DNA of 64,000 nucleotides from Thalassotalea euphylliae. Its GTDB lineage: Bacteria; Pseudomonadota; Gammaproteobacteria; Enterobacterales; Alteromonadaceae. The position numbers and the translations under genes were made by a program. The stretch spans positions 2,542,001-2,606,000 of the forward strand of contig NZ_QUOV01000001.1 of assembly GCF_003390395.1 (NCBI RefSeq), in the 5' to 3' direction. Of this stretch, positions 9,440 through 16,265 are shown piece after piece. Positions within the stretch are counted from its first letter, which is position 1. Each line of letters begins with the position of its first letter. The notes beneath the pieces were generated by a model. It was not told where the DNA came from and made no database searches. It worked only from the letters and a program-made list of their open reading frames with translations.

Positions 9440-9916
9440 CTATAAATCGTGTATTGGAGGTTTGAATAAAGAAGAGAATATACCGCGCAAAGCGACTTGC
9501 GTAAGGCCAAAAACCTTATCTGAATTAAACGCTAATGCGAGTGAAGAATTGTCATTAAAAGCTGTAACACTTGAACAGCTCGCCGTTGGGCATGAGCAGT
9601 CAGCACCGCAGCAATCCATATCACTCATGTTGGCGGTATCACTCATGCTAGCGCTATCACTTTCACTAACAGCTCCATTCATACTAGCCATATGCATAGC
9701 ATGTCCTGAGTGCAAGTTCCCCTTAGATTCGTTTAGAGTTTGAACTTCTTGTTGGTAACTAGTTTGATTGTGGTGGGCATGAGCGTTTTGTTCAGTGACC
9801 TCAGTGCTGGAAGCGTGGCTCATATTGCAGTTATGCATAGCAAATGCCGATGTCTGAGCAGACACCACCGTCACCATTAACAACCACAAAATAACTTTAG
9901 AGAGAAACGCTTGCAT
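9440..9916 (-). CDS. Exported His/Met/Cys-rich small protein, probable metal-binding
   Basis: The frame extends to 9964, but the ATG at 9916 (MQAFLSKVILWLLMVTVVSA) gives a clean signal peptide cut near TSAFA. The mature protein is rich in His, Met and Asp/Ser (HNCNMSH, HAHHNQ, HSGHAMHMASMNG, and a repeated SMSDTANMSDMD). It then has a Cys cluster (CCGADCSCPTASC) and a C-terminus ending KPPIHDL. I do not recognise a named family. Its position directly upstream of cusCBA and its ligand-rich composition suggest periplasmic copper or silver binding. It may be the first gene of the efflux operon. Confidence 0.7.
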   Translation of the reverse strand: MQAFLSKVILWLLMVTVVSAQTSAFAMHNCNMSHASSTEVTEQNAHAHHNQTSYQQEVQTLNESKGNLHSGHAMHMASMNGAVSESDSASMSDTANMSDMDCCGADCSCPTASCSSVTAFNDNSSLALAFNSDKVFGLTQVALRGIFSSLFKPPIHDL

Positions 9917-10128
9917 AACAAAAGAATAGATCACAATTGGCGCAAAGGATAAAGCCAGCGTCATTAAAAGTAAATGAGTATCAAAGAGTTCGTGCTAATA
10001 CTCGAGCCCTAAGCTCACAACCTATGTAGTTAAGGCTCACCATTTCTGTAGATTTACATATCGGCTGTCATACACTTACTATTGACCCGTCTATTACTTT
10101 ATAGTTTAGAGTAGCTAACAAGATTTAA

Positions 10129-11370
10129 GTGAGCATCCGCATGTACCGTATCTCTGAGCTAGCAAACCAAGTGGGGCTTTCAAGAACAGCCCTGCTCTAC
10201 TATGAAAAACTAGGGCTTATCAAAGGCCACCGACAAGCGAATGGCTATCGGCTGTATTCAGCATTAGATGTGGAGCAAGTAAAATTTATTCAACAACTTC
10301 AGCTTGGTGGCTTGTCGTTAAAAGAATGTAAAGCTTGTTTGGCACACCAAATTGATAAAGACATGCTTAAACAACGGCTTGCCAAACTAGACGAAGAGAT
10401 ATTACAGAAACAACAAGCCCGAGAAATGCTTGCAGCCATGGCTGGCTTAACTACAGAGCTTAAATCGAGTGATACTGACTCTAGTGGTCATAACACTGAG
10501 TTTAGCGAACAAAGCTGGCACCAAAAAGCAATTCACGACACACCAGAAGCGCATTTTAATTGGCTTTTAACACAAGGCTTTAGCGAGAAAGAAGCCTTTC
10601 GACTGAAATGGTTATCAAAAAACATGACACAACACGATCAATATATGAATGACTTTATGCATATTTTTAATGGGCTAGAAAGGTGGGGGCCAGGCGATGA
10701 AAGCGAAACACTGCACGCCCTTTCGCTACTAACAAGCAAGCCCGAAAAGGTGCTCGAAATTGGCTGTGGTAAGGGCTTAGCAACCAAAGTACTTGCGCAG
10801 CACTTACAAGCTGAAATTACTGCAGTGGACAACGAAGAATCTGCACTCGTCAGTGTCAAACAAATGCTTCAAAGCAAGCCTAAAACAAACTTAAAAAGCT
10901 CGGTTAACACTCTTTGCTCGAGTATGACCGACTTGCCATTTAAACCTAATAGCTTTGATATTATTTGGGCAGAATCATCTGCCTATATTATGGGCGTAGA
11001 AAACGCACTGGCTGCTTGGAAACCGTTACTTACTGATAAAGGTATACTGGTGTTTAGCGATCTCGTTTTGCTGACAGATAAGCCAAGCAAAGATGTAGTA
11101 GAACATTGGCAAAAAGACTACCCAGATATACAAACTATTGATACCAGAAGACAACAAATTGCCAAAGCAGGTTACGAGCTAATTACTGATTTTACTTATC
11201 AGCAAGCCTCTTGGGATAACTATTATCTGCCCTTAAAACAGCGAATTAACAATTTATCTAATTGCATGAAAGGCTCAAAAGCACTGGCTGATTTATCGCG
11301 CGAAGTTGAGTTTTATCTGAATTATCAAAAAGAATATGGATATCAGATGTTTGTTTTAACGCCATCCTAG
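10129..11370 (+). CDS. MerR-family regulator fused to a SAM-dependent methyltransferase
   Basis: 413 aa. Residues 5-75 form a MerR DNA-binding domain (MYRISELANQVGLSRTALLYYEKLGLI), followed by a dimerisation helix (about 80-110). Residues about 150-410 are a class I methyltransferase with motif I VLEIGCGKGLA (about 208) and the Methyltransf_11 downstream pattern. The GTG at 10129 and the ATG at 10141 are both possible starts; neither has a good ribosome-binding site. A TTGACC/TTTAGA pair with 17-bp spacing lies at 10082-10110. The CueR-type metal-binding cysteines at the C-terminus are not evident, so it need not be the copper sensor even though it is divergent from the cus genes. The ligand and methyl acceptor are unknown. 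Confidence 0.85.
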   Translation: MSIRMYRISELANQVGLSRTALLYYEKLGLIKGHRQANGYRLYSALDVEQVKFIQQLQLGGLSLKECKACLAHQIDKDMLKQRLAKLDEEILQKQQAREMLAAMAGLTTELKSSDTDSSGHNTEFSEQSWHQKAIHDTPEAHFNWLLTQGFSEKEAFRLKWLSKNMTQHDQYMNDFMHIFNGLERWGPGDESETLHALSLLTSKPEKVLEIGCGKGLATKVLAQHLQAEITAVDNEESALVSVKQMLQSKPKTNLKSSVNTLCSSMTDLPFKPNSFDIIWAESSAYIMGVENALAAWKPLLTDKGILVFSDLVLLTDKPSKDVVEHWQKDYPDIQTIDTRRQQIAKAGYELITDFTYQQASWDNYYLPLKQRINNLSNCMKGSKALADLSREVEFYLNYQKEYGYQMFVLTPS

Positions 11371-11450
11371 GCTCAATTGCTACATTTCGACTATTAAAAA
11401 TTAAAAATTGAAAATTGAAACTAAAGGTTAGTTAAACAATTAAAGTGAGA

Positions 11451-11768
11451 TCATAGATCGAACTCTTCAAATAAATCGTCATCAACACTTGCTTCGGAGT
11501 GATTCAGTGGGTAAGACGACGACTCAAGTTCTCCTACATACATACGTGGTGAAGGCTGGCGTTGACTATCCAAAAAACCTACAGGTATTGCAACACATCG
11601 ATTAAACTTCAGAGCATCTATAATTTCAGATTCATCTTGGCAAAGATAAACATTCCTTTCACAGACTTCACAATGCCTTACAGTATCATCATCTGTAATG
11701 CTCATACTGTCCCAATCTTCAGGGCATTTAAATTTAAACTCACAATTTCTAAATTCCATTGAAGTCAA
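11451..11768 (-). CDS. Small Cys-rich protein of unknown function
   Basis: 105 aa. The core has the pattern FKCPEDWDSM ... VRHCEVCERNVYLC ... RCVAIP, that is four cysteines arranged as C-n-CxxC-n-C with a conserved tryptophan, typical of a small zinc-ribbon-like module found in diverse bacteria without a known role. The C-terminal third is acidic and probably disordered (ends DDDLFEEFDL). It is a single gene on the minus strand, outside but only about 90 bases from the left end of the tRNA-Ser island. Zinc binding is inferred. Confidence 0.65.
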   Translation of the reverse strand: MTSMEFRNCEFKFKCPEDWDSMSITDDDTVRHCEVCERNVYLCQDESEIIDALKFNRCVAIPVGFLDSQRQPSPRMYVGELESSSYPLNHSEASVDDDLFEEFDL

Positions 11769-11855
11769 AGTTCCTTTTATATTTCCGTGTTAATGCCTGA
11801 TTCAACCTAACTCGGATATATTTAGTAATGATTTAAATCAGGTAAAATTTTTTTG

Positions 11856-11874
11856 ATGGCGGTGACGGAGAGAT
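11856..11874 (+). repeat. Left attachment-site copy
   Basis: 19 bases identical to 18289-18307. It reproduces the last T-stem bases, the acceptor 3' strand and CCA of tRNA-Ser but no further tRNA sequence, as expected for the distal attachment site left by a tyrosine integrase. Confidence 0.9.
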
Positions 11875-11892
11875 CTTCCGCCACAAAACACA

Positions 11893-11969
11893 AAGTCACA
11901 TAACTTTTTGAATGTATTAACTATCCTACCATCCATAAAAATTATGTGACAGAGCTTTGTGACTAAGTT
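11893..11969. repeat. Putative integrase arm-type repeats, left end
   Basis: AAGTTATGTGAC is present in inverted orientation at 11895-11906 and as a near copy (TTATGTGACAGA) at 11942-11953. TTGTGACTAAGTT is at 11957-11969. The same words recur next to the integrase start at 18205-18227. Such clustered repeats near both ends are typical of arm-binding sites; the interpretation is inferred. Confidence 0.55.
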
Positions 11970-11976
11970 TATTAAC

Positions 11977-13047
11977 TTATGATTTCATACTCTTTACTAA
12001 CTTACTGATTTGTTCCAATCCGTCATACGAAGAAGGTAACTTAGCTTCTTCTGAGACGATTCCAGAAAATATTATATTTTCAAATTTAGACAATGATTCA
12101 GAATCTTGCTTTTTAATATCCGCTGAATAACCAGAGTAGCTTTGAATGAATCTGCATAGAGTTTTTCTTAAATCTATTTGCAACAGCTGAGATTTAACAG
12201 ACTTATAATTTATCAACAATATTCTAAAATAGTATGTGCAAATAGCGATAAATGATATTGTCGGCACTAATGAAACTAAAAGTCCTTCTTTAATAGCACT
12301 GATATTGCCAACATTATCTAAAATCACATATAGCTCTATTAAAATAGGCAAGAGAATTACCACTGAGAGGATTCTCAACCAACATAGCAAAGAATTTTTT
12401 TCATTCGTTTTTTCGGTAGCTAAATCGTCAAATCCCTGATACAAACCAACAAAATTAAACCCATTTTCATACTCGTCCAAAGAAGCTTTTAATTGGTTCA
12501 CTCGTTTTTCTTTTTCAGATATTTCTTTTTCCCATTCACCTTTTAGTTTTTCTGCTTTATGTTGATTTGAATTAAAATCTTTAATACTTGAGATAGCATC
12601 ACTGTTGATAATATTCTTAATTATATTGACGGGCATATCTCTTAGAGCATATTCAATTTGTCCTTTGGAGTCTTCTTCAAAGTTATCTACATTGGTAACA
12701 ACAAAACGTCTCGCACGTTCAAATTCAATTGCTAAGTCATTTTTTATAGAAAGATATAATTCGAATAAAAAACGAAAACAGTCAGTGCATACTCCATCTA
12801 ATCTATCTTTATCTAAAACACGTTCATTATTAGACAAACGATCAATAAATGACTGCCCTATCCAACTTATATTCACTTGACAATTTTTATCCCACTGTTC
12901 TGCGTTATTCTCCATAGCACTTAAAACTAAGGTTATTACATTATTCCTGCCATTTTCAAAATCAGTTCCCTCTTCAATGGCTTCCACTCGAACTCTAAAT
13001 GACTGTAAAGCAGATTTTGATCTTGGTGTATCAAATAACTTTTCCAT
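11977..13047 (-). CDS. Island protein with coiled coil and two membrane helices, unknown function
   Basis: 356 aa. The N-terminal half is soluble and acidic. About residues 160-200 are a Lys/Glu-rich coiled coil (AEKLKGEWEKEISEKEKRVNQLK). Two hydrophobic helices follow at about 218-241 and 252-275, then a C-terminal soluble tail. I do not recognise the family. It begins 19 bases after the 187-aa gene and is the last gene of a three-gene run. Membrane-anchored coiled-coil proteins occur as effectors in anti-phage systems, but nothing here proves that role. It is AT-rich compared with the chromosomal genes. Confidence 0.6.
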   Translation of the reverse strand: MEKLFDTPRSKSALQSFRVRVEAIEEGTDFENGRNNVITLVLSAMENNAEQWDKNCQVNISWIGQSFIDRLSNNERVLDKDRLDGVCTDCFRFLFELYLSIKNDLAIEFERARRFVVTNVDNFEEDSKGQIEYALRDMPVNIIKNIINSDAISSIKDFNSNQHKAEKLKGEWEKEISEKEKRVNQLKASLDEYENGFNFVGLYQGFDDLATEKTNEKNSLLCWLRILSVVILLPILIELYVILDNVGNISAIKEGLLVSLVPTISFIAICTYYFRILLINYKSVKSQLLQIDLRKTLCRFIQSYSGYSADIKKQDSESLSKFENIIFSGIVSEEAKLPSSYDGLEQISKLVKSMKS

Positions 13048-13066
13048 TTTTGCCCTTATATTAAAT

Positions 13067-13630
13067 TCAAATTTTCAATCTATACTTCAAAGATAACTTT
13101 TTACGATTGAAATTAATATCTGAACTTTTTTCTATAAACTTAGGATATTCAGTAAGTTCATTAACTTTTAACCCCCAGTAATATCCTATTTCACTTTTAT
13201 AGCAATGGGAGTAAACAAAGAACAAAGCATCGTAAAACTGGTAGCCTAAAATCAAATAATCACTAAGCTTATAGCCTTTTATTTCTTCTATATCTTTACT
13301 GGGGTTAAGCTTAGTTTGTAGCTTTCGAAATTTAGCTTTTTCTTTATCAAAAATAAATTTAGATATTACAGCAGCCAATGGTAGCGGAGGGCATTGATTG
13401 TTTATAGATTCAATCAATTCTCTACCGTAATCTTGAAGTAAAAAACCAAGCTCATTAATTAGCTCAACAGGTAAAAGGCTATTAGTTAGCAAAAGTTTAT
13501 GTTCAACCGCCCATACAACCCTAGTTGGAGCTTCATATTTATCTGATAACCAATGACACTGTTCATTGATAATTGTTTGTTCTATCTCTCTTACGAGTTG
13601 ATTTTGTATATGTAATTGTAGTTTTAACAT
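13067..13630 (-). CDS. Hypothetical island protein
   Basis: 187 aa, mostly helical by composition, with no signal peptide or clear membrane segment and no motif I can name. The start overlaps the end of the 294-aa gene by seven bases, so the two are translationally coupled and probably functionally paired. As the second gene after a possible relaxase-like protein it could be an accessory mobilisation or replication protein; this is a positional guess. Confidence 0.55.
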   Translation of the reverse strand: MLKLQLHIQNQLVREIEQTIINEQCHWLSDKYEAPTRVVWAVEHKLLLTNSLLPVELINELGFLLQDYGRELIESINNQCPPLPLAAVISKFIFDKEKAKFRKLQTKLNPSKDIEEIKGYKLSDYLILGYQFYDALFFVYSHCYKSEIGYYWGLKVNELTEYPKFIEKSSDINFNRKKLSLKYRLKI

Positions 13631-14508
13631 TGGAGCCTCCTTGCTCTTTTCTTTATGGTTTGATTAGGCAAATTGTTTTCGGCTCCGCCGGAAACAATCT
13701 CTATGTCAGCGCTATTTTTTGCATTTATTTCAGCCTTATTCTCATTAAAGTAAAACGGGCTATACCGCTTTGTGCGCTGAGTTTCAGGAACATAATTCAG
13801 ACAATTAATGTTGCTATATTTGAGCACCGCAGCATTAAAGCTTTTTTTTAATAGCTTTAATGCTCCTTTCCTTTGTATCTCACGTTTCACTTCACCATTA
13901 ATAACTTTATTAACAACTAAATTAATATGCTGGTTCTTTTGGTCGTGTAAATTGATAAAGCTACTTTTTAATAGCTGTTCTTTGTCTACCAGTAGATAAT
14001 CAGATAGATCGCTAAAAATATGCTTAGAGACTTGATACCACTGCAAATCACTGAGCTTAATATCTGGTGGTAATGTAAATACGAAACTTTGGGCGTAGCT
14101 CGTTATATTTCTGCCACCCTTTTTTGATTTTGCTCGTTTAAGATTTCGCTGTGTTACTTCTGAGATACAGTTATTTATATATCGTTCAACACTATTATGA
14201 ATAGGTATTATGCGAGTTATACCACGGTGGTTTTTATGATTTTTCGCAGTTAAATAATTCAAATAAGAGCAGATACCCGAATGTTCATCCCGAACAGGTT
14301 CTGCGATTACAGTCCAATTTTTCATTCCATTCTCGTTTGTTCTTATTTCAATAAAACATAAAAATGAGAATTGTAAATATCTGGTGTTAATTAATTTTGG
14401 TAATGAGTCACAAACTACCCCAAAATTATTTAACTTCCAGATAGGCAAACCATACAAAAACAAGTTTTCAGGTTTACTTCTGGTTTTTGCATAGCAAAAA
14501 TTTGACAA
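13624..14508 (-). CDS. Possible HUH relaxase/replication-like protein
   Basis: 294 aa. The central part has SYAQSFVFTLPPDI ... WYQVSKHIFSDL ... NLHDQKNQHINLVVNKV. The last segment resembles the histidine motif of mobilisation relaxases and rolling-circle Rep proteins (HxDxxNxHxHxxV), but the second metal histidine of HxH is Asn (HIN). Tyrosines that could serve as nucleophile occur nearby. The C-terminus is basic (KKRARRLQC). It leads the 294-187-356 gene run and lies directly beside a structured non-coding region that could be its target site. The assignment is tentative; it could also be a divergent inactive member or an unrelated DNA-binding protein. Confidence 0.4.
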   Translation of the reverse strand: MSNFCYAKTRSKPENLFLYGLPIWKLNNFGVVCDSLPKLINTRYLQFSFLCFIEIRTNENGMKNWTVIAEPVRDEHSGICSYLNYLTAKNHKNHRGITRIIPIHNSVERYINNCISEVTQRNLKRAKSKKGGRNITSYAQSFVFTLPPDIKLSDLQWYQVSKHIFSDLSDYLLVDKEQLLKSSFINLHDQKNQHINLVVNKVINGEVKREIQRKGALKLLKKSFNAAVLKYSNINCLNYVPETQRTKRYSPFYFNENKAEINAKNSADIEIVSGGAENNLPNQTIKKRARRLQC

Positions 14509-15033
14509 AAGAAAAATTGATGGTAAATCAATTAGTAATGGGTGTACTTTTTAAAGTACGGTAAAAATTATTCCTGTTATAAATCTCATTATTTAGTTGC
14601 TAATCATTATTTGTTTTTGCCTTTACTGTTCTTGGGTTGCCAGGAGTGTGGGATAGTAAAGCCAAGGTCTACAAGGGGGTCGCAAGGACCAACCCGCAGC
14701 GGGCGGTGACTTCACTAACACTATTTCTAAAGTAAAAGTCTTGGTATACGGGCAAACCAACCAACTCCAAGTAAAAAAAGTAGGGCTAAAAATAGTAAGT
14801 TATGAATGTTCTCGGCTAAGTGGAGGGTGCGAATGCAGCTTTGTGTTTTTAGCTGGGTAAGTCCACTTTGTGAAATTGTTTAACACAGAACAAGAGTAGC
14901 CACGGCAAAAAGAAGATAATTTATTATGATTGAACTTTGCCAGTTAGCGTCTAATGGTCTTAATCGACTAGGGCAGACGTTTGCTGGCAAAAAGGGCAAA
15001 GCCCTTATTGTCAATCATTAATGGTTAAGCGAA
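14509..15033. other. 525-bp non-coding stretch inside the island with a structured core
   Basis: No convincing gene. The core at 14645-14722 can fold as a three-way junction. The outer stem pairs AGTGT/ACACT, TAGT/ACTA and AAG/CTT; inside are hairpins GGTC-GCAAG-GACC (14678-14690) and CCCG-CAG-CGGG (14693-14703). The segment is markedly richer in G and C than the surrounding island. It could be an oriT, a replication origin, or the leader/structured RNA of the 294-aa operon. Confidence 0.5.
14988..15008 (-). terminator. Terminator after the PIN-like gene
   Basis: Read on the minus strand: AAGGGC-TTT-GCCCTT followed by TTTG, 26 bases after the stop of the 406-aa gene. Short stem but correctly placed. 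Confidence 0.6.
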
Positions 15034-16254
15034 CTAACCTCTACATAAGTGACCCAATTGGTGTTCAAGGTCATTAATTATCCATTCAACCTTTGAATCA
15101 TCTAACTTAATATCATAATCAATTTGACGCCTTATGAATGATAATTGAGATAATTCCTGAAAAAGTAAATCCAAGTTTTCTTGTGATACTTTTGAATCAA
15201 AATTTTCACTTTTAGTGCTCAATGCTGGTGTACCAAAGGATTGAGAATTAGGATAAAAAAGTGACTCTAAGTTAAAAAGCTCCCCTACTGCAAGTAGCTT
15301 ATCTTCTGACGTTACAATGTATGAAGTATTAACCTCAGGTAACCTCGATGGTTCTAACAGCATCTCAGGCAACCTCAAAAGTAGCATATCCCAAGCCGTT
15401 GCTCTTAGGTTCTTTGCTGCTTTTTTGTATGACATATTCGGCTGTATATTCAAGAACCTACCAGCTAAATTAGAAAAATAGTAAATTGCGAGTGAGAACT
15501 CTCTCATAAGCATAATATCTAAATCTTCTACCAAAAATTTTATAAATTGGTGAGTTTTATCTATTATATTTTTTTCAGATACTTCTGGATTTAAAAAGTG
15601 AATTAACACCATTTTCAATAAGCAAGCATAAGTAAGTCTTGTGTGCTTTTTATACATATCAAAAGCATTCACATTTATTAAAGATTCAGCCCACCTTAAA
15701 GCGCACTCTTCAATACTCGAAGCATCATATTTTTCAAAATAATAATCAATGGCTTCTTGTTTTAGGGATATTTCACCAGATCTTAAAAATACTTCTTCGT
15801 CCATAGCGTGTAACGTAAGCAACGAAGTTAGCTTTTCAGAGGTAGTTTTTAAGTACACTTCTTCGGGAGATTTAGCCCAGTTTTCAACCATATAAAAAAC
15901 GGGGTTGTAATCGCACTTTATCTGAGAAACGTGGTTCAGAAACTGCGTAACCACAAATTTTGAATCTTCATCCTGCTTTCCCTTACCCGAAACGAATCTA
16001 TGCAATGCGTCAACTATATGGGAATCCATAATAAGGGTATGTACAAATCCTAATTGTAATTCCTTTCTTAGGACTGCAAAATCATAGTTAAGAACAACAG
16101 GTCTCTTACCTTGAAATTGATCCACTAAACCTATTGTCTTATTACCTTTTTCAAACCTGAGAGAATCCGCATAGATCAAAGCTTCATATGGTGAATTGGT
16201 AAATTCATAAATAACAGCATCCCGCATTTCGGGGTTTTCGAATAGATTTCCCAT
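15034..16254 (-). CDS. PIN-like domain protein, island cargo (tentative)
   Basis: 406 aa. The protein has acidic positions laid out as in PIN-fold ribonucleases: an early LIMDSHIVDALHRF, a later ATAWDMLLLRLPEML, and a terminal YIVTSEDKLLAVGELF close to the usual TxDkkLlalA motif. PIN proteins are metal-dependent RNases, often toxins or defence effectors. This one is far longer than single-domain VapC toxins (about 130 aa) and has a large helical insertion between the motifs. No antitoxin-like gene adjoins it. The start lies only 11 bases after the integrase stop, so the two are co-transcribed. The assignment is based on motif spacing by eye and could be wrong. Confidence 0.5.
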   Translation of the reverse strand: MGNLFENPEMRDAVIYEFTNSPYEALIYADSLRFEKGNKTIGLVDQFQGKRPVVLNYDFAVLRKELQLGFVHTLIMDSHIVDALHRFVSGKGKQDEDSKFVVTQFLNHVSQIKCDYNPVFYMVENWAKSPEEVYLKTTSEKLTSLLTLHAMDEEVFLRSGEISLKQEAIDYYFEKYDASSIEECALRWAESLINVNAFDMYKKHTRLTYACLLKMVLIHFLNPEVSEKNIIDKTHQFIKFLVEDLDIMLMREFSLAIYYFSNLAGRFLNIQPNMSYKKAAKNLRATAWDMLLLRLPEMLLEPSRLPEVNTSYIVTSEDKLLAVGELFNLESLFYPNSQSFGTPALSTKSENFDSKVSQENLDLLFQELSQLSFIRRQIDYDIKLDDSKVEWIINDLEHQLGHLCRG

Positions 16255-16265
16255 TTTAACTTCCT

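Noticed and set aside
10082..10110. MerR-type 19-bp-spaced promoter
   Set aside because: The best -35/-10 pair has 17-bp spacing, and the internal dyad CTAT...ATAG is short and imperfect.
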